Shown: positions 1-8,619 of the stretch, in pieces
How positions within the stretch are numbered: position 1 is the first letter of the stretch
Layout: each line of letters starts with the position of its first letter
Virus record (IMG/VR): IMGVR_UViG_3300032241_002083
Location: 25,717 to 89,716 of that record
Direction: 5' to 3' (one strand)
DNA length: 64,000 nucleotides
From: a virus
The notes under the pieces: model-generated
What the model was told of the DNA's origin: nothing
The model's input: the letters and a program-made list of their open reading frames with translations, nothing else
Database searches by the model: none
Program-made: the position numbers and the translations under genes

Positions 1-1
1 T

Positions 2-3000
2 AATTTTGAGCAAATTAATTTAGTTAAAAATCTTTCATTAACAGATACATATGACCTAATACAAGATATTAATGATATGTATTATACACATTTTGACACT
101 TATCAGTATGGTTGGGGCTTAACATATGCTACTGCTGTTGATTTAATGGCTGGTAATGGAATCACATATTCTATGGATTGCTTATTTATGGTTACAAATA
201 ATAGCAATATTTTATGTTATGAGATTAATAATTTTGTAACTGAACATGATGTTTTATATTTATCATTTAGTCAATCTTTGGGCGATTTAACTTCTATTAC
301 AAGACAAAATGGTACAAATAATATGTTCGTTTCAGGAGATAATTTATATACATTTGATATAAATACTTTTAAATATGTAAGCACAACTTCTAATCAAATT
401 GGCGGTTCTTCTTATTCAATTGTTGCTTCAACTTATAGTAATCGCATATTTGATTTTGAAGGAGTAGATTTATATAGAGCTTGTAATTTTGCTAATATTT
501 ATGATTATAATTATACTTCAAGCATTGAAACTTCAATACAAACAGAAACAGTAATTCCAAAAATGTTATTTATGGAGTATGATATGGCAGACAAATTAAA
601 TTTCTTTGATGAAAATTTTAATTATAGATTGCCAAATTCTGTAACATTTAGTGGTTCTACTTTATCTGAAATTTATTTTAATAATAATCAAGCCACTTGG
701 TTAGATTATTTAAAAGATATTTGGAAAGTTTATCCAGCCGTTGGCGCAGATACTTCATCTGGAAATGAAATAACACTTAATACATTATTCAGTATTAGAA
801 ATACTTCTTCAATTACTTTTAGTAGTTCCGATATAACATTAAATTATAATGATATATCTGGTTTATATCCAAACGTAGGAAGTTATATAACATCAAGATG
901 GAATCCTTTTACTCCAACTGTACCATCATCAGGATATTCTGTTTTTATGAACAGTTATATATCAGTTTTTAAATTACCCAATGATTTTTGTGTTCCTGGT
1001 GATATTCTGATGATTTCTGCTTCTAATATAAATGCAAATTTAATGGTAAATTATGGTTTGACAACAAGTGCGTTGTTTACATATTTTTATGCTTTTAATG
1101 ACTTCAATACAGCGATTTTAAACAGCATAAAAAATAGCCCTTCACTTAGTATTACAAACTTAAATAAGTTTGAAAATGCGTCTGTATTAGTGTCTAATTT
1201 TGAAAATCACCCTATATCAACTGGGTATAATTTAACATATGACGGAAATAATTTAACTGTAAATCCTGTTTTTAACAATTATACCGCTTATAAATCATTA
1301 GAAGCTAATTTAAATGTAATAAATGGTTCTACTTTAACAACAAATAATTTAATTTATGAAGATACGTTTAATTTATTTGGATATACACCAAAATATAGTT
1401 TATTAAATTATCTTTCAAATATAAACTCAACATTTACCGCAAGTAAAATTTTTTACAGCATGCCTATTTATGTAGGTCTTCCTTGTAATGGAGCAAGTAG
1501 TTTTACTTCAACAAATATTTATTTTGATTCTAATCTTCCTTTACCAGGAACTATGAGTTATGCTAAAAATAAATTATTATTTGGTTCAGAATTAAAGTTT
1601 CAATATGATACACTTTGGCTTAATACATTTGTTGATTTAAATCTTTATACTTCTGCTGGTAATTTTACAAAAACACAAGTTTTAATAACTAACAAATACT
1701 ATGATTCTGTATATGGTGGATGGGCTTTAGAATTTAATGATAATATAATTAAAACTGATGATGGTATAACACATTATCGAGTTGCTTTAAATTCTATTGA
1801 TATAATTTCGAGAAATACATTAGGGCAAATATCAGCAGATTTAGAAATTTTTAATAATTTGAATAAACCTCTAATCGATAAAAAATTTAATTCTGGTTTA
1901 TGGAATGTCAATATTTATGATAATCCTATTAAAACAAAAATAAATACAGATTCTTATACTAAAATACTTTTATCTGACGGTGATATTAAAAAGTATATTA
2001 ATTCAATAATTTTTACTAATTCTGATAATATCTTAACTTTAAATGTTGTTAATATTCCTTATATGGAACAAATAACAATAAATGACACTTTTACAGACAT
2101 GGGTAATTTAGCAATTACAACAGATGGATTAAAAGATGTTAATGGAACATTTTTAGGCTATTTAAATTTTACAGGAGGAACTGGCTCTTCACAACAATTA
2201 AATCCAAGTTATATAGGCATTAATTCAGTTACAAAAATTGATGAATATATAGCTATGATAAACACTGAATATTTAATTACACCAAGTGTAACTGATATAG
2301 GTTATTTAACAACATTTATATTTGATCCATTTTTTAATTATTCACCTGTTAATCTTTTAGAAATATCTAATGATATGATGTTTAAAATACCGACAATCTT
2401 ATCAGCGAATAATTTACTAATTAATGGTAAAACAAATAGTATAGTACAAAATTCAACAAACCCAGCATTTAGATTGGTTGATGGTTTAGATATAAATATA
2501 ATACAAAATAACTATCATTGGATTCTAGAAGCTGAAATAGAAGATGCTGTTATTGGTATAAATAATAATGGTATAGTTTGGTATAGTGGAATTTGGTATT
2601 CTGGTAGATGGTTTGGAGACACTTGGTATTCCGGAACTTGGGTTTCTGGCGATTGGTATAGTGGAAACTGGTTTTCATCTCAAGTAATAGATAACGGTGA
2701 TAGTATATTCATAGGGAATACTAATTATAATAACTATAATTCTGTATGGTATAATGGTCGATTTTTTTCAGGCACATGGAATTCTGGTTCATGGATAAAT
2801 GGTCGCTGGTATGGCGATACATGGAAATCTGGGTTGTGGTTTAATGGTATTTGGAATAATGGTATTTGGGAATCTGGTATATTTTATGGTGGTGTTTGGA
2901 TAGAAGGAAATTGGTATTCTGGCACTTTTAATTCATTTAACAAACCTGCTTATTGGTTAAATGGTTCTTTTAATAGTGGAGATTTTCAAAATGGAATGTG

Positions 3001-3682
3001 GTATAATGGTATTTTTGGAAATAATTTTAATACATTAAATAAGTTTGGATCTTTGGCATCTAATAGTAGAAATGCCATTTGGCAAGGTGGAGTATTTTCA
3101 TCAGGTAATTTTTATTCAAGTGAAAATATAGTAGGTGGAACAATTAGTGCTTCACCAATTCATAAATACTCACAATGGAAAACTGGTAGTTTTAATTCTG
3201 GCAATTTTTATGGAGGTATAGTTTATAATATAAACATAAGTGGTAGTGAATGGATTTCAGGTATTTTAATGGATATAGAAATTATAGGAATTAATTTACA
3301 AACAAACATAATAACATTAAATGGCTTATTTATGTTTAACATAGGTGATTATGTTAATATGCTTGCTAATGGAACTACAACACCTTATTTACAACTTGGT
3401 AATTATTCTAATTATGGCAGATATCGTGTTGCTTTAATTGAGTATGACTACAATAATAATTGGACTTTCTTAACTTTAAATTATGATTTAAGTAGTTTAG
3501 GTGTTACAGGTTATTATGCAGGCACAGCAAGTTATAATATAGATACTGGTATGAGATTAGTTAGTAAATTTAATAACATAGATTGGAGTAGCGGCATTTG
3601 GTATAATGGTATATTCGAAAGTGGTAATTTTTACGGAGGAATGTGGTATAATGGTGTATTTAATGGTAATTGGGGAATTTAA
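2..3682 (+). CDS. Giant fibre/tail-like structural protein with W-x-x-G pentad repeats (5' end outside window)
   Basis: The reading frame is open from base 2, so the first in-frame ATG (77) is probably internal and the true N terminus lies before the window; at least 1226 residues are encoded here. The first ~800 residues are Asn/Thr/Ser-rich with no recognisable enzyme motif. From about base 2570 the protein becomes a run of five-residue units of the form W/F-x-S/N-G-x (for example WYSGTW, WFNGIW, WNNGIW), interrupted by short linkers and a non-repetitive insert, and it ends on more of the same units. The same unit recurs in the 2330-residue protein at 30029-37021, so both are probably virion adhesion or fibre components. 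The role is inferred from size, composition and repeats. Confidence 0.7.
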   Translation, partial: NFEQINLVKNLSLTDTYDLIQDINDMYYTHFDTYQYGWGLTYATAVDLMAGNGITYSMDCLFMVTNNSNILCYEINNFVTEHDVLYLSFSQSLGDLTSITRQNGTNNMFVSGDNLYTFDINTFKYVSTTSNQIGGSSYSIVASTYSNRIFDFEGVDLYRACNFANIYDYNYTSSIETSIQTETVIPKMLFMEYDMADKLNFFDENFNYRLPNSVTFSGSTLSEIYFNNNQATWLDYLKDIWKVYPAVGADTSSGNEITLNTLFSIRNTSSITFSSSDITLNYNDISGLYPNVGSYITSRWNPFTPTVPSSGYSVFMNSYISVFKLPNDFCVPGDILMISASNINANLMVNYGLTTSALFTYFYAFNDFNTAILNSIKNSPSLSITNLNKFENASVLVSNFENHPISTGYNLTYDGNNLTVNPVFNNYTAYKSLEANLNVINGSTLTTNNLIYEDTFNLFGYTPKYSLLNYLSNINSTFTASKIFYSMPIYVGLPCNGASSFTSTNIYFDSNLPLPGTMSYAKNKLLFGSELKFQYDTLWLNTFVDLNLYTSAGNFTKTQVLITNKYYDSVYGGWALEFNDNIIKTDDGITHYRVALNSIDIISRNTLGQISADLEIFNNLNKPLIDKKFNSGLWNVNIYDNPIKTKINTDSYTKILLSDGDIKKYINSIIFTNSDNILTLNVVNIPYMEQITINDTFTDMGNLAITTDGLKDVNGTFLGYLNFTGGTGSSQQLNPSYIGINSVTKIDEYIAMINTEYLITPSVTDIGYLTTFIFDPFFNYSPVNLLEISNDMMFKIPTILSANNLLINGKTNSIVQNSTNPAFRLVDGLDINIIQNNYHWILEAEIEDAVIGINNNGIVWYSGIWYSGRWFGDTWYSGTWVSGDWYSGNWFSSQVIDNGDSIFIGNTNYNNYNSVWYNGRFFSGTWNSGSWINGRWYGDTWKSGLWFNGIWNNGIWESGIFYGGVWIEGNWYSGTFNSFNKPAYWLNGSFNSGDFQNGMWYNGIFGNNFNTLNKFGSLASNSRNAIWQGGVFSSGNFYSSENIVGGTISASPIHKYSQWKTGSFNSGNFYGGIVYNINISGSEWISGILMDIEIIGINLQTNIITLNGLFMFNIGDYVNMLANGTTTPYLQLGNYSNYGRYRVALIEYDYNNNWTFLTLNYDLSSLGVTGYYAGTASYNIDTGMRLVSKFNNIDWSSGIWYNGIFESGNFYGGMWYNGVFNGNWGI

Positions 3683-3705
3683 TTATTAAAAATAATATAT
3701 ACATT

Positions 3706-4065
3706 ATGAAAAAATTCACGATTTATTTAAAAGAAGCCGAAGAAGTAAAAATTGATATTAAACTTAAAGAAGAATTATTAGAGATGGTAAAAAAATCTTT
3801 AAATACTTCTGATGCTAAAACTGTAAATGATTTCATTGAGGCATATAAAGAAGATTCTGATAAGAATCAAATAGAGGGTTTGATAAACGATGCTGATGTT
3901 TATGACTTTTATTTAAAATTTATGGATGAGATAGATGAAATTTTATCAGAATCAAATTTTTTTGAAAAAACTCCGAAAGAATTAAATACCTTTTCTTTAT
4001 ACACTTATTTAGTAGCTGGCACAAAAAATGCCGTCAAAATTACTATTGACGGCATAAAAGAATAA
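3706..4065 (+). CDS. Small hypothetical protein with capsid-targeting-like N terminus
   Basis: 119 residues. A start at 3670 is in frame but overlaps the preceding gene; ATG 3706, just after an A/T-rich leader, gives the N terminus MKKFTIYLKEAEE. The rest is acidic and helical with no family I recognise. The first ten residues follow the pattern M-K-x-aromatic-x-x-hydrophobic-x-x-E that targets T4 internal proteins to the prohead (T4 IPII begins MKTYQEFIAE). Two other proteins here, at 16688 and 21763 (minus), start similarly. Packaging in the capsid is an inference. Confidence 0.7.
   Translation: MKKFTIYLKEAEEVKIDIKLKEELLEMVKKSLNTSDAKTVNDFIEAYKEDSDKNQIEGLINDADVYDFYLKFMDEIDEILSESNFFEKTPKELNTFSLYTYLVAGTKNAVKITIDGIKE
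4023..4055 (-). terminator. Intrinsic terminator for the minus-strand operon, inside the end of the convergent gene
   Basis: A 10-bp perfect stem (ATGCCGTCAA / TTGACGGCAT, 8-nt loop) is followed on the minus strand by a run of six T. It lies just beyond the stop of the AAA+ gene and inside the last codons of the plus-strand gene 3706-4065. Confidence 0.75.
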
Positions 4066-4071
4066 TTTAAT

Positions 4072-5127
4072 TTATTTAAAACCTATTTTGTTTTTAACTT
4101 TATTTAAGAAATTATTTTTTATAATATCAGAGTTATAAATATCAGTTAATGTATTTTGTCCTTCAACATATTCCCTACCGAGTTTTTTGGCTAATTTCTT
4201 AGCTTTTTCTTCTTCTAATGGTAAAAATTCATGAGAAGAAAGTAATCTTCCCCTTCTTAATAAAGCTTTGTCTATTTTATCAATGTTGGTATTAAAAGTG
4301 CAAATAAATTGTGATTTTAAGGTTTGACCAAGTAATCCATCACTTAAATTAAGTAATGCTGAAATTGGCGAGTGTCCATCTATTTCTCTGCTTATAATAA
4401 TTTTTTCAGCATCTTCAATTATAAAGACTGAATTGCTTTGACTCATTAGTAATTGTAAAAATTGTGGAGAATCCATCATTACCGCAACACTATTTGGAAT
4501 ATAGATAAGATTTTTATCTACTAAACTAGTAAGGCAAGAAATATATGAAGTTTTACCTGTGCCAGGAAGACCATAAAATAAATGCACTCCATTTTTATCA
4601 GAATTAAGTTCGTTGACTATTAATTCATGATTTTGCACTAAATCATCATTATAATTATCTACATCAAAATCATAACGAGTTAATGGTGAATAATAAACTG
4701 TTAATCCATTAGAATTTTGAATTATTACACCAATTTCCTTTTTCTTTCTCTCTAATTTTAGAGAAAGTGATTCAAAATCTGATATTAATTTTTTAGGATA
4801 ATTAACATAAAAAATCATATAACTTGAAGAATCAGAATGATGGTCCTTATAAAGACGAACCATTATATCTTCAAAGAAGTAAATATAATTAATTTGAGAA
4901 TTAGTATCATGAATATATTTTTTATGTCGTGGCAGATTCTTTTCTATAAACCTACATATCTTATCAATATCTGGGGTAGTTTCATTATTATCTTGGTTTC
5001 TATAAGAATGTAAACTACATAATTTACCATATTCTGTAAAATATAATCTATAAAGATTATCATAAAAATAACCAAACCCATCAGAATAAATAGCGGGCGT
5101 TCCTTGAATTGAATGATTTTCTATCAT
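4072..5127 (-). CDS. AAA+ ATPase
   Basis: 351 residues. The N-terminal ~175 residues are unrecognised; the C-terminal half is an AAA+ module with Walker A GLPGTGKT near residues 186-193, Walker B VFIIEDAE near 233-240, a sensor-1 Asn in FICTFNTN and paired arginines in LLRRGRL. Layout and size resemble Bcs1-like and other stand-alone phage AAA ATPases, but the substrate cannot be told. Its ATG overlaps the stop of the Smr gene (TAATG), so the two are probably translationally coupled in a minus-strand operon running down from the promoter near 6500. Confidence 0.85.
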   Translation of the reverse strand: MIENHSIQGTPAIYSDGFGYFYDNLYRLYFTEYGKLCSLHSYRNQDNNETTPDIDKICRFIEKNLPRHKKYIHDTNSQINYIYFFEDIMVRLYKDHHSDSSSYMIFYVNYPKKLISDFESLSLKLERKKKEIGVIIQNSNGLTVYYSPLTRYDFDVDNYNDDLVQNHELIVNELNSDKNGVHLFYGLPGTGKTSYISCLTSLVDKNLIYIPNSVAVMMDSPQFLQLLMSQSNSVFIIEDAEKIIISREIDGHSPISALLNLSDGLLGQTLKSQFICTFNTNIDKIDKALLRRGRLLSSHEFLPLEEEKAKKLAKKLGREYVEGQNTLTDIYNSDIIKNNFLNKVKNKIGFK

Positions 5128-5402
5128 TATTTAAATGTTATTTTAGTGCTACCGAAACCATATAAAGGATGATATTCGTTGACACAATTGTCAACATGTG
5201 GATGACTCTTTGCTAAAAGATGAATTTCTTTTTTTAAAATTCCACTTCCTATACCGTGTATAATTATCAATTCAAATTCACCATTTACTAATGCTTTATC
5301 TAATTCAGATTCAAATAAATCTAATTGCATTTGAAGTGCTTGGCGAGGATCAAAATCCTTTGATTGTGTTATATAACTTGGAAGATGTAAATCAATTACC
5401 AT
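5127..5402 (-). CDS. Smr-domain protein
   Basis: 91 residues, essentially a single Smr domain: DLH at the N terminus, the central IHGIGSGILKKEI segment (HGxGxG signature) and the C-terminal YGFGSTKITFK strand. Smr domains are nucleic-acid endonucleases or nicking enzymes, as in MutS2, and some cleave RNA on ribosomes. Here the domain is not fused to MutS2. The gene overlaps the YgjV-like gene upstream by 11 nt and the AAA+ gene downstream by 1 nt. Confidence 0.85.
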   Translation of the reverse strand: MVIDLHLPSYITQSKDFDPRQALQMQLDLFESELDKALVNGEFELIIIHGIGSGILKKEIHLLAKSHPHVDNCVNEYHPLYGFGSTKITFK

Positions 5403-5616
5403 ATTTTCTTTTTAAGAAGTAATAAATATGTATTGATACTACTGAAAAATTGACAAGTGTAATAGGAATATCTGCTTTACAAATACCATAAACTATCCAC
5501 AAAACACATGCGATAGAGCTAACTATGCGTAGTTTTAGAATATCTTTGAATGTAAAAGATAATATAGTAGTTATTGTGGCAAGATATCCTATTGCATCTA
5601 TCATTACGCTAAACAC
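5392..5616 (-). CDS. Small YgjV-like membrane protein
   Basis: 74 residues and mostly hydrophobic, with about three membrane segments. The pattern IGYLATITTILSF, a conserved Lys/Arg loop (KDILKLR), then ACVLWIVYG and a final segment ending in YYFLKRK resembles the YgjV / SemiSWEET-like half-transporter fold. No transported substrate can be inferred. It overlaps both neighbours (13 nt with YqeY, 11 nt with Smr), which supports operon membership. Confidence 0.65.
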   Translation of the reverse strand: MFSVMIDAIGYLATITTILSFTFKDILKLRIVSSIACVLWIVYGICKADIPITLVNFSVVSIHIYYFLKRKYGN

Positions 5617-6044
5617 TTTTTAGCAATATCAGAAATAGTTTTACCGTCTGCTTTACCAATTAATTTTTTAGAAACTAAACCGATAACTTTGCCCATTTCT
5701 TTAATAGAAGTAGCATTAACTTCCGCAATAGCCGCCTTAACTTCGGCTTCAATTTCAGATTCAGACATTTGTTTTGGTAAAAATTTTTCAATTACAGAAA
5801 TTTCAAACATTTCTTTTTCAGCCAATTCATTTCTACCGTTTTGTGCGAAAATAGCAGCCGATTCTTGCCGCTGTTTGACCATACGTTGTAATTCTTTAAG
5901 ACGGATATCTTCCGTAACTTCTTTACCAGAAGTGTTAAGTGTTAAAAATGATGCTTTAATACCTCTTAAAGCATTAAGAGTTTCAGAATCTTTTGCTTTC
6001 ATGGCTTCCTTCATGGATTCCATGACTTTTGTTTCGAGTGTCAT
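5604..6044 (-). CDS. yqeY: YqeY / GatB-YqeY domain protein
   Basis: 146 residues, the normal length for bacterial YqeY. Recognisable features are the N-terminal helical segment with LNALRGIKA, the central KQRQESAAIFAQNGRNELAE stretch, EKFLPKQMSE, and the C-terminal tail-domain motif MGKVIGLVSKKL followed by GKADGKTIS. YqeY matches the tRNA-interacting tail of the amidotransferase subunit GatB. Its cellular role is not settled, but it fits the translation-related gene set of this phage. Confidence 0.92.
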   Translation of the reverse strand: MTLETKVMESMKEAMKAKDSETLNALRGIKASFLTLNTSGKEVTEDIRLKELQRMVKQRQESAAIFAQNGRNELAEKEMFEISVIEKFLPKQMSESEIEAEVKAAIAEVNATSIKEMGKVIGLVSKKLIGKADGKTISDIAKKCLA

Positions 6045-6048
6045 ATTA

Positions 6049-6480
6049 CTAGTTTTTAATTAATTCAATTAAATTTAAAAAACGATGAAATGATTTTTCT
6101 TTAATTTCATCCGCTGTTAAAAATCCAGCCCAATCAACTTCTTCTATTTGAAGCTGATCTTTCGGAACTATTTCAGAAGTTAAACCAATTTCTGATAAAT
6201 CATTTATTTTAACAATAAAAAGATAAACTATTTTATGTATAGTTTTCTTTTTCGAAAAATACAAAACCTCTATTGGAGTTTCAATATTTAATATTTTATT
6301 TTTCGAAATGGAAATTCCAATTTCCTCTTTTGTTTCTCTTATAGCTGCATCAATAAAAGATTCTCCTTCATCAACACCACCTTTTGCTGGTGAATATGAG
6401 CCAAACCAAGAACCGTTTGTTGGATGACAAAATAATATTTTATTCTTGTAAAGAATACAAGTACCAGCAGAGATTTTCAT
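6049..6480 (-). CDS. Nudix hydrolase
   Basis: The Nudix box is complete: G-G-V-D-E-G-E-S-F then REtkEEiGI (GX5EX7REUXEEXGU), with the preceding substrate loop GSYSPAKGG. The ORF is open up to 6555, but the upstream 25 codons contain a full Bacteroidetes-type promoter (6498-6528), so ATG 6480 (protein start MKISAGTCILYKNK, 143 residues) is preferred. It probably hydrolyses a nucleoside diphosphate-linked compound such as a modified NTP, or decaps RNA. It is the first gene of a minus-strand operon with YqeY, YgjV-like, Smr and AAA+. Confidence 0.9.
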   Translation of the reverse strand: MKISAGTCILYKNKILFCHPTNGSWFGSYSPAKGGVDEGESFIDAAIRETKEEIGISISKNKILNIETPIEVLYFSKKKTIHKIVYLFIVKINDLSEIGLTSEIVPKDQLQIEEVDWAGFLTADEIKEKSFHRFLNLIELIKN

Positions 6481-6497
6481 TTTCTTTTTCTTTGATT

Positions 6498-6528
6498 CAA
6501 AGATACGAAAATTATTTGATAATTCAAA
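6498..6528 (-). promoter_or_regulatory. Bacteroidetes sigma-A-type promoter for the Nudix operon
   Basis: Minus strand: -33 element TTTG (6528-6525), spacer of exactly 19 nt, -7 element TATCTTTG (6505-6498), then ATG at 6480. This matches the TTTG-N19-TAnnTTTG consensus and shows the longer N-terminal ORF extension is not coding. Confidence 0.8.
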
Positions 6529-6541
6529 ATCTAAACTTATA

Positions 6542-7456
6542 TTATTTTTTTTCAACTTTCTTTTTCTTTCTTTTTTCTAAAATTTCTTCTCTGGAAATTA
6601 TAAAATTATTTTTTTGATTTTTATTTTCATTTGAATAAGGAATAACATTTTGAATTCTTTGTTCGGATAAAGTCACATAAATTTCATTTATATCAATTCC
6701 TATAAAATTTCTATTATTCATTTTAGCCATTTTAAGCGTTGTTCCAGAACCACACATAGGGTCTAAAATTACATCTCCTTCGTTGCTCCAACTTAAAATA
6801 TGATCTTCTGCTAAAGATTCTGGAAAACTTGCTGGATGATAGTAAGATAATTTATCACCACCAAAACCTTTTCCATTTACAATATACCAAACATTATATC
6901 TTGTTCCATATTCACCAACGGTAAATCCTTCTTTCATTTGTTTAATTGAACCGTCTTTTTGACGTGTAGAAGGTGTGCCAAATGTTTTTGATCCAGCCCA
7001 TTTATTTGGCTTATCTTTAATTAGATTAACAATATTAGGACGTTTACCTTTTAAAAAAATAAACATGTATTCAAATACTTGATCATATCTACCTGTTTCA
7101 TGATAAGCGGCGCCATTTTTATGATAAATCATAGTATCATAAATTTTAAATCCAATTTCTTGGAATTTAAGTGCTTGTCGAAAAGAAGTGCCTGTTTCGC
7201 CACCATCAATAACTTGATCATTGACAACCCAAACAACTATACCACCCTCTTTTGTAATTCGGTATAATTCTTGTGCCATTTCCACAAATGGAAATGAATA
7301 ATAATCATCAAAAATTTTGTCAGTAATTTTATTATTATAGGATCTTAATGTGTCATAAGGAGGAGAAGTAACCGTTAAATCTATTGAATTATCGGGTATA
7401 TTTTTCATTATATCAACACTATTGCCGTGTAAAACTTTATTTAAAAATCTATTCAT
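6542..7456 (-). CDS. Type II-like DNA methyltransferase (N6-adenine or N4-cytosine, beta class)
   Basis: 304 residues. The catalytic motif IV TSPPYD lies near residue 30 and the SAM-binding motif I DPMCGSGTTLKMA follows near residue 235, with IGIDIN after it; motif IV before motif I defines the beta class of the N4/N6 methylase family. SPPY is found in both m4C and m6A enzymes. No restriction endonuclease neighbours it, so it is probably an orphan enzyme protecting phage DNA from host restriction. The C terminus is very lysine-rich and overlaps the upstream region of the Nudix gene. Confidence 0.92.
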   Translation of the reverse strand: MNRFLNKVLHGNSVDIMKNIPDNSIDLTVTSPPYDTLRSYNNKITDKIFDDYYSFPFVEMAQELYRITKEGGIVVWVVNDQVIDGGETGTSFRQALKFQEIGFKIYDTMIYHKNGAAYHETGRYDQVFEYMFIFLKGKRPNIVNLIKDKPNKWAGSKTFGTPSTRQKDGSIKQMKEGFTVGEYGTRYNVWYIVNGKGFGGDKLSYYHPASFPESLAEDHILSWSNEGDVILDPMCGSGTTLKMAKMNNRNFIGIDINEIYVTLSEQRIQNVIPYSNENKNQKNNFIISREEILEKRKKKKVEKK

Positions 7457-7478
7457 ATGTGTTATATGACAGATTGAT

Positions 7479-7961
7479 TTAAAGTTTTTTATACCAAAAA
7501 TGAATATGACGTATAAATTTAAACGAGGGTTTTACTAATTTTGTTTTCATACCAAAAGGTCTTTCAAATATAATTGGTTGAAAATCATTATTTAATTCAA
7601 ATAAGTCTATGCATTTTTTATTAATAAATTCAAATACTTCTTTTTGAGAAGTATTTTCTTTTATCCAAATAATATATTGCTCTACATCATTTGGAAGCAT
7701 ATATGGAAATTGATTTTTTAAAAAAAGACAATTAGAATTATCAAATTTAATAGTTTCTAAAAGTTGATTTTTATCAAAGGAATGGTAGTATTTTTGCATT
7801 TCATCTGATTTAATCGGAACTAATCGTAAATCTCTAATTAATTCTCTTACTTTTAGTAAATCATCAAATGATTTAAAATCTTCTATAAAAATAAGATATG
7901 GTTTATCTAATTCTTCTTTTATAAGAATATTTTGTGATGTTAATAATTTTTCAGTGAGCAT
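7479..7961 (-). CDS. Hypothetical protein (DUF3605-like segment)
   Basis: 160 residues. The segment FPYMLPNDVEQYIIWIKEN resembles the conserved 'FPY-LP-V-HYVLW' stretch of DUF3605-type proteins, and a second conserved-looking block near the C terminus reads RHIHFWYKKL. Function is unknown. Its start is directly adjacent to the stop of the gene at 7962, so the two are probably cotranscribed. Confidence 0.65.
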   Translation of the reverse strand: MLTEKLLTSQNILIKEELDKPYLIFIEDFKSFDDLLKVRELIRDLRLVPIKSDEMQKYYHSFDKNQLLETIKFDNSNCLFLKNQFPYMLPNDVEQYIIWIKENTSQKEVFEFINKKCIDLFELNNDFQPIIFERPFGMKTKLVKPSFKFIRHIHFWYKKL

Positions 7962-8294
7962 TTAGTCTAATTTAATAATAACAAAATGAAAATCTTTCCA
8001 ATCACCTTTTGTTTTTAGAATACCACGAAATGGATCTTTCCATGTCTTATAATATTTATTACCTTTTTCTAATAAGAAATTTAGAAATGATTGTGCTTCT
8101 TCTTTTGTTTTCCAAATTTTTATATAATCTCTATTATCATACCAATTGATGAATTTTATATCATCGTTAAATCCTATAAAATTTGATTTTTCAGTAAGAT
8201 TTGGATTGAAATTTTCATCAAGTATTTGGGATATTTTAAGATCCCTTAATTCGGCTATCTTTTCCACTACATAAATAACCCATTTTTCTTGCAT
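7962..8294 (-). CDS. Hypothetical protein
   Basis: 110 residues, with no family recognised. It is rich in Trp, Lys and Asp (WYDNRDYIKIWKTKEEAQSF) and looks like a small single-domain protein. A 16-bp perfect inverted repeat ends 4 nt upstream of its ATG. Confidence 0.65.
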   Translation of the reverse strand: MQEKWVIYVVEKIAELRDLKISQILDENFNPNLTEKSNFIGFNDDIKFINWYDNRDYIKIWKTKEEAQSFLNFLLEKGNKYYKTWKDPFRGILKTKGDWKDFHFVIIKLD

Positions 8295-8297
8295 TAA

Positions 8298-8344
8298 TAA
8301 AACTATATTTATATGTTATATAACAACCTATAAATATAGTTTTA
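8298..8344 (-). repeat. 16-bp perfect inverted repeat directly 5' of the start codon at 8294
   Basis: Arms 8298-8313 and 8329-8344 (TAAAACTATATTTATA and its complement) with a 15-nt loop. In the mRNA of the minus-strand gene the hairpin would stop 4 nt before the ATG. One of four such start-proximal hairpins in this window. Confidence 0.75.
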
Positions 8345-8346
8345 AT

Positions 8347-8619
8347 TTAATCCGATAATATGTCATCTATTCTGCTATCTCGCTGTTTTGCTAATAGATA
8401 ATCATGATAAATAGTATCCTTTGTAACAGCTATTTCATATATTTTTTGAAATACTTCTTCATGATTATGAAAATCTTCTTGCCATAATTCTTCCTAATCA
8501 TTTACTTTTGAAAAAATTGTGATACTATCCTTATCAAGATAACAAAACTTTGTATGATATTTTTTTGGATAATTATCCTTCAAATGTTGATAAATTAATT
8601 CAATATAAAAATATTCCAT
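8347..8619 (-). pseudogene. Small C-terminal-motif family gene interrupted by in-frame TAG
   Basis: From ATG 8619 the frame encodes 41 residues (MEYFYIELIYQHLKDNYPKK...), meets TAG at 8496-8494, then stays open to TAA at 8347. The part after the stop ends LLAKQRDSRIDDILSD, the same C-terminal motif (RDxQIDxILD) found in six other small proteins in the window. Full length would be 90 residues, matching that family. The start overlaps the stop of AspRS as TAATG, supporting it as a real coupled gene now broken, read through, or carrying a sequencing error. Confidence 0.7.

Noticed and set aside
5689-6063. 124-codon plus-strand ORF
   Set aside because: It lies entirely antisense to the unambiguous YqeY gene and has no promoter or family resemblance.
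6542-7456. Complete restriction-modification system
   Set aside because: Only the methyltransferase is recognisable; neither neighbouring small gene shows a nuclease motif.
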